A stretch of 35,401 nucleotides of DNA from Candidatus Omnitrophota bacterium (GTDB lineage Bacteria; Omnitrophota; Gorgyraeia; Zapsychrales; Zapsychraceae): NCBI GenBank assembly GCA_018812705.1, contig JAHJCZ010000007.1:1-35401 (forward strand). Reading direction: 5' to 3'. Shown one piece after another: positions 26,173 to 35,345 of the stretch (positions are counted from its first letter, which is position 1; each line of letters starts with the position of its first letter). The notes under the pieces are model-generated. The model worked only from the letters and a program-made list of their open reading frames with translations, did not search any database and was not told the DNA's origin. Both the position numbers and the translations under genes were made by a program.

Positions 26173-26922
26173 ATGGAAAAACAACAGACTAAAATTAAAA
26201 TAATTGGCATTACAGGTGCATCAGGCAACATTGGTTCAACATTGCAAGAAGGATTGAGCAAGAACTATGAACTTGAGCTTTATGACATTAACAAGCCTAT
26301 CCAGTCATCAGATTCAAAATTTATAAAGGTTGATTTTTCGCAAAAAAAAGAGATCGACGGAATTTTCAACGGGTTAGATGCCCTTATTCATCTAGCTGGC
26401 AATCCACACCCTAATGCCCCTCGCCATCAGACTTTTCAGAATAATTTTCTTGCCACCAGCCTTGTTTTTGAAGAAGCTTTTCGTTCAGGGGTAAAGAAAA
26501 TCGTGTATGCAAGTTCTAATTTTTATCATGAAGCGGCAATTGGAGAAAAATTAATGCAACCCAGAAGCCGCCTGATCACAATAGATATGCCTCCTAGCCC
26601 GATCTCTCTTTATGGCGAATCGAAGGTATATGGAGAAAATCTCGGAAGACATTTATCCTACAGAGGGATGCAATTTGTAGCTTTGCGCATAGGCTGGACG
26701 GTGCCTCAGGATAATCCTAAAATCTATGGTGGTGAATATATGCGTGCAGTATTCTGCAGTAAAAAAGATCTTGTTCAAGCTTTTACCAAAGGTCTTGAAG
26801 TAAATACGGACTTTCTTGCAGCTTTTGCGGTAAGTGATAATAGTCGGGCTGTGTTCGATCTCACGGATACAAAAAGAAATCTTGGATTTCTTCCTGAGGA
26901 TAATGCGGAAAATTATTTCTAG
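26173..26922 (+). CDS. NAD-dependent epimerase/dehydratase (extended SDR)
   Basis: Track ORF begins at 26098, but MEKQQTKIKIIGITGASGNIGSTL (Rossmann GxxGxxG) begins at 26173; YGESKVYGE active-site YxxxK-type segment. Confidence 0.85.
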   Translation: MEKQQTKIKIIGITGASGNIGSTLQEGLSKNYELELYDINKPIQSSDSKFIKVDFSQKKEIDGIFNGLDALIHLAGNPHPNAPRHQTFQNNFLATSLVFEEAFRSGVKKIVYASSNFYHEAAIGEKLMQPRSRLITIDMPPSPISLYGESKVYGENLGRHLSYRGMQFVALRIGWTVPQDNPKIYGGEYMRAVFCSKKDLVQAFTKGLEVNTDFLAAFAVSDNSRAVFDLTDTKRNLGFLPEDNAENYF

Positions 26923-26928
26923 AAGGCC

Positions 26929-27576
26929 TTATTTTTTTTCTCTATGAGCTTGGAACTTAAAAGAGAAAATAAAATATATCGTAATCAAAAAATAAACAGC
27001 AAAAGACAGTAATGTATTTACCCATGCCAAAGCAGCACCAGTAAGATAAAATATTGTCCCAAAAATGAACGAAAAAACAATCGCTTTTTTGTAAGTTTTT
27101 TCGGGCATCCCTAATTCTAATATATCTTTATTCATTAACCCATAAAACCTAACAGAAACCAAAGATGCTCCGGTCAATGCCATTACAATGCCATAAATAG
27201 CGACGGCAAGAGGATTATTTGGATAATCACCAACTAGGGCAGTGGGAAAGGGAATAAAACAAACCCAAAGCAGAACCTGTACATTAAGCCAAAAAAGGAC
27301 GATATTAAAGCCCCTGAATTGATCAAAAATACGATGATGGTTTACCCAGACAATACAGATAGTCAAAAAACTAATGACCCAACTGATGAACTTTGGGAAC
27401 AGCCCTGTCAGCGACTGCATTAACACCATGCTTGAATCAGCATTTTCAATATGTGGCACCTTGACTTCCAGGATCAAGAGCGTCACAATGATCGCAAAAA
27501 TACCGTCGCTAAAAGTTTCGACGCGATTCTTGGTAAAAACACCGTATTTAAAAACTTCTTTATCTGTTTGTGCCAT
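26929..27576 (-). CDS. TMEM175/DUF1211 family membrane protein
   Basis: 215 aa; NRVETFSDGIFAIIVTLLILEVKVP, characteristic RxxxFSDG motif; several TM helices. Confidence 0.88.
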   Translation of the reverse strand: MAQTDKEVFKYGVFTKNRVETFSDGIFAIIVTLLILEVKVPHIENADSSMVLMQSLTGLFPKFISWVISFLTICIVWVNHHRIFDQFRGFNIVLFWLNVQVLLWVCFIPFPTALVGDYPNNPLAVAIYGIVMALTGASLVSVRFYGLMNKDILELGMPEKTYKKAIVFSFIFGTIFYLTGAALAWVNTLLSFAVYFLITIYFIFSFKFQAHREKK

Positions 27577-27687
27577 TTTCTTTAAGTATTATTAGGTTGT
27601 AATATTTTTCAATTTTTTATCTTGATAAATTATATCGGGTATCTTATCAGAGTCGGTTCTAATTACAATAGCTTTTTTGCAAATATT

Positions 27688-28188
27688 TTACCACTGCTCA
27701 TTATGAACTCTTTTTGCTTGGAATCGGTCTATGGGCTTATGTTCTACGCAAGGATACCCAATTGGAACAATTGCAAAAGGAATGATTGTTTCCGGCAAAT
27801 TAAAGAGTTTTTTTATGTAGTCAATCCGGTCTTCTAACGGATAAATTCCGAGCCAGACAGCGCCTAAATCCAGGGATGTTGTTTCAATTAACATATTTTC
27901 AACTGCGGCTGAACAATCCTGAACCCAGTGTCCTTTGTGGATCTCAACAGATAAATCTCCGCAGACAACAATGCCAACAGGAGCAGAGCAAACAGCCTTT
28001 GAATAAGGGCTGCTATTGCTTAGATCTTTAAGCATTTCCTTGTTTTTAACAACAATAAAATGCCAAGGTTGTTCATTTCCAGCAGATGGGGCGCTCATGG
28101 CAGCTGATAATATTTTTTTGATCAACTCATCAGAAACTTCCTGATCAGTATATTTTCTAACGCTTCTTCTTTTTAATATCGCATCCAT
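27688..28188 (-). CDS. Nitroreductase family protein
   Basis: 166 aa; MDAILKRRSVRKYTDQEVSDELIKKILSAAMSAPSAGNEQPWHFIVVKN. Confidence 0.92.
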   Translation of the reverse strand: MDAILKRRSVRKYTDQEVSDELIKKILSAAMSAPSAGNEQPWHFIVVKNKEMLKDLSNSSPYSKAVCSAPVGIVVCGDLSVEIHKGHWVQDCSAAVENMLIETTSLDLGAVWLGIYPLEDRIDYIKKLFNLPETIIPFAIVPIGYPCVEHKPIDRFQAKRVHNEQW

Positions 28189-28241
28189 ATAGTATTCCTT
28201 TTTTAAAAAAATTAATAATTTTGACTTTAAATTTCTTGAAA

Positions 28242-28265
28242 TTAGTTTATATTAAGCTAAACTAA
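28242..28265. promoter_or_regulatory. Inverted repeat in divergent promoter region (candidate operator)
   Basis: TTAGTTT-N10-AAACTAA. Confidence 0.45.
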
Positions 28266-28283
28266 ATAAGGAGATTTTAATAA

Positions 28284-29003
28284 ATGTTTATATATTTAAG
28301 ATTATTGCTAGCACATTTCATCGGCGATTTTCCTTTACAAACTAACTATATTTTCAAAATAAAACTTAAGGGAATTAGAGGCGTCGCTATTCACGCGCTG
28401 ATCATCTTTCTCTCTGGCCTCTTCTTATCCTGGCCTTATCTTAATTTACCGTTCACTTGGGTCTTTCTTCTTTTTATCTTTATAACTCATCTTATCCAGG
28501 ATGCGGTCAAGATCAAATACAGCACAGCGAAATCCAGTTTTTGGACCTATCTGCTTGATCAAATGTCTCATGTCGGAATAATCTCGCTAGTGTTTTTTAC
28601 GAGCTTAGTTAATGTGCCCGATCCCGTACTTGCCCCTAACATTTTTGCACAGCTTTACTTAAGTAACAATTTTATAATTTATTGTATTCTTATAATCGTT
28701 GCAACATACAATGGATATTTTTTAATTAGATGCTTCCATGACACTTTTATTGACAGAGCAAATTATAATTCTGTTGAAAAATGGTATGGAATGATCGAGC
28801 GAGCGGCGATCGTGTTAATGTTTATTTTTAAACGTTCGTCTTTTTTTCTTGTGATTGTGCTGATCCTTCTCGCACTTCGGCTTAGTTTTTATTATTTTTT
28901 CAAAAACAAACTAACCCTTCAAAACAATTTTGTCTCTTTAAGAGAATTCCTTCTTTCCTGGTCAGTTGCAATGATCTCATCCTTACCATCGATGCTATTT
29001 TAA
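28284..29003 (+). CDS. DUF3307 family membrane protein
   Basis: 239 aa; LLLAHFIGDFPLQTNYIFKIKLKGIRGVAIHALIIFLSG...THLIQDAVK, typical DUF3307 N-terminus; SD GGAG. Confidence 0.82.
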   Translation: MFIYLRLLLAHFIGDFPLQTNYIFKIKLKGIRGVAIHALIIFLSGLFLSWPYLNLPFTWVFLLFIFITHLIQDAVKIKYSTAKSSFWTYLLDQMSHVGIISLVFFTSLVNVPDPVLAPNIFAQLYLSNNFIIYCILIIVATYNGYFLIRCFHDTFIDRANYNSVEKWYGMIERAAIVLMFIFKRSSFFLVIVLILLALRLSFYYFFKNKLTLQNNFVSLREFLLSWSVAMISSLPSMLF

Positions 29004-31259
29004 GCCAATGACCTTGTATATTGAAATCGGCTTAACTTTTCCTTTAACATAAACAGGCTCAAGATTTTCAACATTAATATGTTCTTTTGACATTTCGTAT
29101 GTAGATTCACTGATAATTATTTCACTTTTGCCAGCAACCGAGCAAAGCCTTGCACCCAAATTTACGTTATCACCGATAACGGTATAATCCATTCGTTCAG
29201 CGGAACCCATATTCCCCACAATCATATCACCTGAATTTATTCCAATGCCGATATGCAAGATATCTTTATTCTCATCAGACCATTTTTGTTGAAGCTCCCT
29301 CATCTTGGCTTGGATCTCAATAGATGTTTTAACAGCAAGAAGAGCGTGATCATTTAAATTCTTATTGCTTGGAGCCCCCCAAAAGGCCATAAGCTCATCA
29401 CCTACGAATTTATCTAAAGTTCCGTTATATTTGAACACTACCTTTACCTGCTCAGTTAAAATTTCATTTAGCATTGCAACTACTTCTTCAGGTTGATGCC
29501 CTTCGGAATAAGAAGTAAAGCCTCTGATATCTGAAAAGAGAACGGTTATGTTGCGTTTTTTTCCTCCAAGATTAAGCCTTGAAGGGTCATTGATCATCTC
29601 AGAAATTACCTCATCAGACAAATAATGGCTGAAAGCCTTTTTTATCCAAAGTTTTTCTTTTTCTTCAGTAAAAAAACGAAAACTGGTGATCGCGGATGAA
29701 CCGAAAAACACAATCCCGAACGGCCCAACCAAATCTATCCAAATCCCGAATTTTACAAAAAGGAAAAAAGCCACGAAGAAATATAGCAAAAAATACCCAA
29801 ACCAAAGCAGGAAACTTTTCCACAATTTCATAATAGACCCGAAGGCTATGACGCAAGCAGTAAAAAGAAAGATAAAAATGCGAACAAATCCTTTGTAGTG
29901 AACGATAAATTTCTCATTTAGAATCGTCTCAAAAAGATTGGAATGGACCCCCACCATAGGATATTCTGTCTGAATGGGAACAGCCCTTAAATCATGCGTG
30001 CCTGTTGCCGTAAGGCCAACAATACAGGTCTTGCCTTTAACAAGATCCCTTACCTTCTTAACTAATTCTGCTTCGCTTTTTTTAAGATAATCAATGACAC
30101 CTGCATTCTCATTTTGAACATCTGATGAAGTTAAATCCAAATTTAGCTGGTCTCTTATTTCCTGAAGTTTTAAAATGTATGAATAAGAAATATGGTCAAA
30201 TGCCTTCCCCCATTTACCTCTCCAGTTAATGAGAATGTTACTATTTTCATCAACAGGTATGACAATGTCCTTTACTTTGTTATTTAAATGTGCATTTTTC
30301 AAAATGACCGTAGAATGAGATAGCTTAATTTCTTCTACTAAAAGCAAATCTATTAATGCACTGAGTGTCAGATGAGGTAATATGCTATTTTGATATTTTA
30401 TAAAAAGAGGGACTTTCCGTGTGATTCCATCTATGTCCGCATCGGAATTAAGGAAACCACTTCCCTTAATATGCTCAGTAAATAACTTGATCGGGGGATT
30501 AATATCCAGACACTCTTTTTTAAACGGCCATGAATTTATAGGAATGTTTAAATGAAATTTATTAAATAACAATACAATTGTTTTATATTTTGTTATTCTT
30601 TCCTCTAAATATTTTTCGTCTTCAGAAAACAAAAACCATTTTTGAGATTCTTCAATATCTTCGAGTATGTCTTCTAAGGAACTCTCTGGATCTTTTTTAA
30701 TTGAATCTATTGCAGCGGAATCAAGAATTGATCTCTTGATTGAAAGAAATCTTTCATTCAAAGCTTTAGGATTAAGTGAAAAATATTTTGCTGCATCATT
30801 GAGAGAAATGGTAATATCTTTAGCTAGCATTGCTCTTAACGGGTCAAACGTTATATCCTTATTTTCTAAAAAATAAAAAGGAAGATAGGTGATTCCCGTG
30901 CTTGCGAGTGCTTCAGAAAACAAAATATCTTGATTAGGATTATCTGTGTACTCTTCAGTAAAAATAACATCCATTAAGACCTGTTTAGCCCCTAATTCTT
31001 TTAAGATGGATGTTAACTTTTCATGATAAATTCTTGGCCATGGCCAGCGGCCTAATTCCGCAAGGCTTTGGTCATCAATGTCAACATGAAGGATTGGAGC
31101 TATTGATCGAGAGGCTGGGCGCAAAGAAAATCGTAGATCTAAAGCCTTTAATTCTAAACTCTGATAAACCCTAGATCGAACAGAAATTAAAGCTAAAACA
31201 GCTAAGGATATTGTGATGCTGAGACTGATTAATAATTTGTTTAGGGTTTTTTTAGTCAC
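28995..31259 (-). CDS. CHASE2-domain class III adenylate cyclase
   Basis: 754 aa; N-terminal CHASE2 (RFSLRPASRSIAPILHVDIDDQSLAELGRWPWPR...), TM helices, cyclase domain ITVLFSDIRGFTSYSE, GTLDKFVGDELMAFWG, DYTVIGDNVNLGARL. GTG start. Confidence 0.92.
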   Translation of the reverse strand: MTKKTLNKLLISLSITISLAVLALISVRSRVYQSLELKALDLRFSLRPASRSIAPILHVDIDDQSLAELGRWPWPRIYHEKLTSILKELGAKQVLMDVIFTEEYTDNPNQDILFSEALASTGITYLPFYFLENKDITFDPLRAMLAKDITISLNDAAKYFSLNPKALNERFLSIKRSILDSAAIDSIKKDPESSLEDILEDIEESQKWFLFSEDEKYLEERITKYKTIVLLFNKFHLNIPINSWPFKKECLDINPPIKLFTEHIKGSGFLNSDADIDGITRKVPLFIKYQNSILPHLTLSALIDLLLVEEIKLSHSTVILKNAHLNNKVKDIVIPVDENSNILINWRGKWGKAFDHISYSYILKLQEIRDQLNLDLTSSDVQNENAGVIDYLKKSEAELVKKVRDLVKGKTCIVGLTATGTHDLRAVPIQTEYPMVGVHSNLFETILNEKFIVHYKGFVRIFIFLFTACVIAFGSIMKLWKSFLLWFGYFLLYFFVAFFLFVKFGIWIDLVGPFGIVFFGSSAITSFRFFTEEKEKLWIKKAFSHYLSDEVISEMINDPSRLNLGGKKRNITVLFSDIRGFTSYSEGHQPEEVVAMLNEILTEQVKVVFKYNGTLDKFVGDELMAFWGAPSNKNLNDHALLAVKTSIEIQAKMRELQQKWSDENKDILHIGIGINSGDMIVGNMGSAERMDYTVIGDNVNLGARLCSVAGKSEIIISESTYEMSKEHINVENLEPVYVKGKVKPISIYKVIGLK

Positions 31260-31276
31260 ATTTATTTAAATTCAAA

Positions 31277-31308
31277 CCCCTCTGCCCTTATTAATAAGGA
31301 AAGAGGGG
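31277..31308. terminator. Hairpin between barrel gene and cyclase gene (possible terminator or processing site)
   Basis: CCCCTCT-gc-CCTTATTAATAAGG-aa-AGAGGGG; no strong U-tract. Confidence 0.45.
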
Positions 31309-31336
31309 CTGTATTTATCCAAATAAATTATATTGC

Positions 31337-32350
31337 TTAAAACTTCCAATAAGTTGAAAGGGAAATTAGCGATCCTGAATATCTGTCTGTGGGTTCATTA
31401 GAATAATTTTGCCTGTAAGTATAATTTAACCCTAAAGAAACTGATTTGTTCAAATTATAAAATACAGCAGCTGAAGTTAACAAAGTTCTCTCCCATTCCG
31501 TTAACCCTGTATCATTGATAAGCGTTCTGTCTCTATAATTACGCATTTGTTGCGCGAAAGATAGATAACTGAATATTTTTTCAGAAAAAATATGTGTAAA
31601 AGAAGTTTTTATTTTGTAAGAATCATAATCATAATAATCCAAATATTGCTCATTTGAGTTATTGTTAAAATATTCAAAACCAAGCTTCAAGAAATCCTTT
31701 TCAAAATATTTACCGACCTCATATTCTACTGTATTTCTCCAATCATTTCTTTTCTTATCACTATTAACTAATGCAGTTAATCTGATAGCTCTTTGATTGT
31801 AATCCCTAAACAACATCTTGTAACTAAGGCTATGATAGAAATTTGAAGGAAGCTTTTGTTTAGCTTTTAAGCCTAAGCCACTATCTAGATAATCATCACT
31901 ACCAGACCTTAAGAATTCAATACTATCAAAAGACATTTCTGAAGAAACCGTTATCTTATCATTGATTTCATGTTTTGCCTCAGCATTAATGCCATTTTTA
32001 ATTAAACTTAAATCACTTTCTCCACTATACAAAAGGCTCATCATTTCATAATTAAATGTTCCTGTTGTCTTTTCAGCTAAAGGAGTGATGAAAGAAGCTT
32101 TAAAGAAAGTCTGCAGAAAAGAATCTCCATCCCTTTGACTGTCTAAGTGGGCATTATTATCATAACCCCCGGAAAGGCCAAGCAAGTATTTAAAGGACCC
32201 TTTTTCTAGAAATGATTTTTGTGGCTCAAGAAAGATCCTTTTTGAGCTTGGGGTGACATCCTGTTCAGTTACATCTGTAGCAAGACATATGGTTGATGGA
32301 ATCATTAAGCACATAGTCAAAACTAAAACTGAAATTTTTCTATTGATCAT
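31337..32350 (-). CDS. Outer-membrane beta-barrel protein
   Basis: 337 aa; signal peptide, alternating beta strands with a terminal aromatic (SLSTYWKF). Confidence 0.78.
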   Translation of the reverse strand: MINRKISVLVLTMCLMIPSTICLATDVTEQDVTPSSKRIFLEPQKSFLEKGSFKYLLGLSGGYDNNAHLDSQRDGDSFLQTFFKASFITPLAEKTTGTFNYEMMSLLYSGESDLSLIKNGINAEAKHEINDKITVSSEMSFDSIEFLRSGSDDYLDSGLGLKAKQKLPSNFYHSLSYKMLFRDYNQRAIRLTALVNSDKKRNDWRNTVEYEVGKYFEKDFLKLGFEYFNNNSNEQYLDYYDYDSYKIKTSFTHIFSEKIFSYLSFAQQMRNYRDRTLINDTGLTEWERTLLTSAAVFYNLNKSVSLGLNYTYRQNYSNEPTDRYSGSLISLSTYWKF

Positions 32351-32408
32351 CTTTTCTCCTTTTTTAAAGAAATTTATCTTTAAGCTTTATGCGATAGTTT
32401 TATGATGT

Positions 32409-33287
32409 CTAAGGTTGTTCTTCCTCATAATATTCCTCATATTCTTCTTCATGATTTTCAATAAGTTCTTCTATTTTATTACGATCTTCTATGATTTCTT
32501 GAATATCCGAAAAACGATCTACAAGGTCTTTATTAACATCAACTTGTTCGTTGCTTTTTTCTAATAAGGATTTTTTATTTTCTTCACTTGCCTCTTTAGC
32601 TTTATTTTCACGGGCTATGCGCGCTTTTGCCCTTTCCACCATTTTACCTTCAATTGATGAAGAAACATCTTCCATAATATTGTCGAAACGTTCAAATTCT
32701 TGTGTAGCAATTTGAATTAATGCGCTTGGCTCGCCAAATCTTTCAATAAATGTTTTAAAACCTTCTGGTAGCATTAACTCTAGCAATTCGTTTTTATTAA
32801 AATCAAAGGCCTTTATAAAAACAGTATCTTTGAAAGCTAAAACTTCGTCAGAATCTTTTTCAACATAAACAGAATAGCTGCTTCCTCTAACACCCGCAAT
32901 AGCGGAAGGCGTGTTGATCTCAAAGTTCATTCCTGATTTTAGATCTTCAAGATTAGCGACAACTCTTCCTTTAGTTAGATCAAGCCTGTCAAAAGTACCA
33001 GAATTTTCTGAATTTAAAACAACCAGCGACTTTGGATCAATTCTTATTGTGTTTAACTTGGCTTTATCAAGAGCAATATCTACAAAAGAATTCCTTGCTG
33101 TTCGGATTGAATCCCCTATTTCAACCTGCATACCTTTTGCCAGGGGCGTCCATTCAATATCCGTTGAAGACTGCATCTGAACACGGCCCTCAAGATATAA
33201 TACTTCAGCAGCATTAACAATCATTGTAAAACCGATAATGCCAAAGAATAAAACAATCAAAGAAACTAGAATTTGATATTTTTTCAT
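32409..33287 (-). CDS. FecR-domain protein
   Basis: 292 aa; signal peptide, EGRVQMQSSTDIEWTPLAKGMQVEIGDSIRTARNSFVDIAL...FEINTPSAIAGVRGSSYSVYV; acidic C-terminus EEEYEEYYEEEQP. Confidence 0.87.
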   Translation of the reverse strand: MKKYQILVSLIVLFFGIIGFTMIVNAAEVLYLEGRVQMQSSTDIEWTPLAKGMQVEIGDSIRTARNSFVDIALDKAKLNTIRIDPKSLVVLNSENSGTFDRLDLTKGRVVANLEDLKSGMNFEINTPSAIAGVRGSSYSVYVEKDSDEVLAFKDTVFIKAFDFNKNELLELMLPEGFKTFIERFGEPSALIQIATQEFERFDNIMEDVSSSIEGKMVERAKARIARENKAKEASEENKKSLLEKSNEQVDVNKDLVDRFSDIQEIIEDRNKIEELIENHEEEYEEYYEEEQP

Positions 33288-33351
33288 AAATATTGTCTCC
33301 CTTTTGCTTTACTTCTTATTAATTACAATTTAAAAAATAAAGTTAATTTGA

Positions 33352-35127
33352 TTAAAAACTCTTTGTAATGGCCCACCAAAAATTAGGACGATGATCACTT
33401 TGATCTTTTGGTATTGTTGACGTCAGTGGCCAGCCAATATCAAGTCTCATTGATAAACTTTTATCCGGAACAGTTACTGTCACTCCACATCCAGCTGAAC
33501 CTAAAGTTGTAACTTTCTGTTCATCAGCGCCAGGGTTTCTTAATTCTGCTCGACCCCAATCATAAAAAGTGAATATTTTGACCGCATCGTATAAGTTAGT
33601 TTTAGAGAAAGGTACTTTTGCTGATTTTGAAATACCAAACGGCGGCATAGAAAAACCGCTTGTAAAAGCAATCCCAGAGTCACCAGGAGCTTGAGCTCGC
33701 GGATAACCTCTATTATCAACTACCCCCATAAAGCCACCTAAACCAAAAACATTAACTCCAGGTTGGCTCTGTGAAGACATTTGCAGACGCATTTTACCGA
33801 TAAAATCGATCCCGGCTACTAATTTCTGTCTTCTTGCAATATAAAGATTTTCTTTCCAAAATCCGTTCCCGCCTCCGTCTACTGAAGTCTGATCACTTTT
33901 TCTTGGTGAACCACCCCACAATCCCGGGATGCCTTTTTCTATCGCGTTTGAAATAATCCATCTTCCATGTCTATCAACTTTATTTAAATCAAGCTGCCAC
34001 CAGACAGATCTAAATCGATCTTCTTTAAAGGAGCTCTCCCAATCACGGTCGCCCCCACCTGTATACCAATGGATATCAAAATATTTAAATCCAAATAATT
34101 GATTTAAACTAACTCCCGGTTTATCAATAACAGCATGATTAAAATAAAAATAAAACTTACGTGCATGCTTCTCAAAATCTGTTTCTTCATTATCGCTGTA
34201 ATAATAATCTTCAACTTTATACGGCATATAATAAAAGTCAAATTTCAACTTATTGTTTATTGGTATTGTGTACTCCATATCATACAACTGATGGGCATCT
34301 GCTTCTGTTCTTTGTAGTTTTATTGTGTAAGTATCATCATGACCAGTTAAATTGTTGTGTATAAAAAATGTCTTATATCTATTTTGAAAAATATATTCAG
34401 AACCATAGTTATCTATCTGAAGCATCACGTGTAGTGGTGACTTGTCTTTAACATTAATCACAACATCAGTAATTCCAGTTTCAACATTAGGGTCGCATAC
34501 AATGCTTGCCTTTAAATCAGCATGCTTATTTAATCTAAAAATATCTATGTTTAAATCATGAAAATTAAAGTAGCCACCTTCTTCTAAAGTAATTTTCTTC
34601 CTAATAAGCTTTGTTGAAAAATATTTATTCCCCTGTATTGTGATATTTCCTGTCCGGCCCTCAGCCACTTTAATCACTAAAACACCTGAAGAAAGATCGC
34701 TCATATCGAGATAACCATAGGATGTGATGTACCCTTCTCTTGAATAAGCGCGGTTAATCAAGTCGGCAACTTTTTGCATCTGCCTGCCTGTAAGTTCTTT
34801 ATTCTCATAGTCTCTTTTGATCGTATCAATTGCCTCTTGAGCTAAAAGTGTTGAGCCCACTACGTTTATCTCTTTAATTAATGTTTTTCCTGAAGGAAGG
34901 ATAGGTTTGGGAATTTGTGATTCTACGGTTCGTTTCATTTGAATGACAGGGGACTTGGCTCTTTTACTCATTATATTTTGCTCGATATCCATAGACATGC
35001 GGCTATCTTCATCAGCTCCATCTTCGCTCGAGGCATAACAAAGCGTCGAACCAAAAATAACTGGTGAAACCAAAAATACAGTAAAAAAAACTATTTTTAA
35101 TCTAATAAGCCATTTTCTTTTGACCAT
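33352..35127 (-). CDS. ShlB/FhaC/HecB-like POTRA plus 16-stranded-barrel transporter (TpsB-type)
   Basis: 591 aa; signal peptide; POTRA ILPSGKTLIKEINVVGSTLLAQEAIDTI...QMQKVADLINRAYSREGYITSYGYL; C-terminal barrel GDSGIAFTSGF, FTFYDWGRAE, SAGCGVTVTVPDKSLSMRLDIGWPL. Confidence 0.86.
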   Translation of the reverse strand: MVKRKWLIRLKIVFFTVFLVSPVIFGSTLCYASSEDGADEDSRMSMDIEQNIMSKRAKSPVIQMKRTVESQIPKPILPSGKTLIKEINVVGSTLLAQEAIDTIKRDYENKELTGRQMQKVADLINRAYSREGYITSYGYLDMSDLSSGVLVIKVAEGRTGNITIQGNKYFSTKLIRKKITLEEGGYFNFHDLNIDIFRLNKHADLKASIVCDPNVETGITDVVINVKDKSPLHVMLQIDNYGSEYIFQNRYKTFFIHNNLTGHDDTYTIKLQRTEADAHQLYDMEYTIPINNKLKFDFYYMPYKVEDYYYSDNEETDFEKHARKFYFYFNHAVIDKPGVSLNQLFGFKYFDIHWYTGGGDRDWESSFKEDRFRSVWWQLDLNKVDRHGRWIISNAIEKGIPGLWGGSPRKSDQTSVDGGGNGFWKENLYIARRQKLVAGIDFIGKMRLQMSSQSQPGVNVFGLGGFMGVVDNRGYPRAQAPGDSGIAFTSGFSMPPFGISKSAKVPFSKTNLYDAVKIFTFYDWGRAELRNPGADEQKVTTLGSAGCGVTVTVPDKSLSMRLDIGWPLTSTIPKDQSDHRPNFWWAITKSF

Positions 35128-35227
35128 TCAGATGTCCTCCTTTTAGAAACCATCTACCAGCTATTACAGTTTTTATTGGGTTTTTAAAAATATATTTTTA
35201 AACAATTTTTTAAAAAATAATATTGTA

Positions 35228-35256
35228 ATACTAATTCCTTGTTTAAAAATTGTCAA
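35228..35256 (-). promoter_or_regulatory. Sigma70-like promoter for the ShlB-like operon
   Basis: TTGACA(35256-35251)-N17-TAGTAT(35233-35228). Confidence 0.5.
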
Positions 35257-35312
35257 GCAATTTATTGTTTAAGAGATGTAAATTAAACTATTGTTTAGAG
35301 TCTTCCCATCAA
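35235..35312 (+). repeat. Three TTGTTTA motifs at exact 26-bp spacing in divergent promoter region
   Basis: TTGTTTA at 35239, 35265, 35291; the longer TATTGTTTA occurs at 35263 and 35289; inverted TAAACAA at 35199. Confidence 0.6.
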
Positions 35313-35345
35313 ATGGACGACTTTCGCAACTTTTTGGAGGAATTT

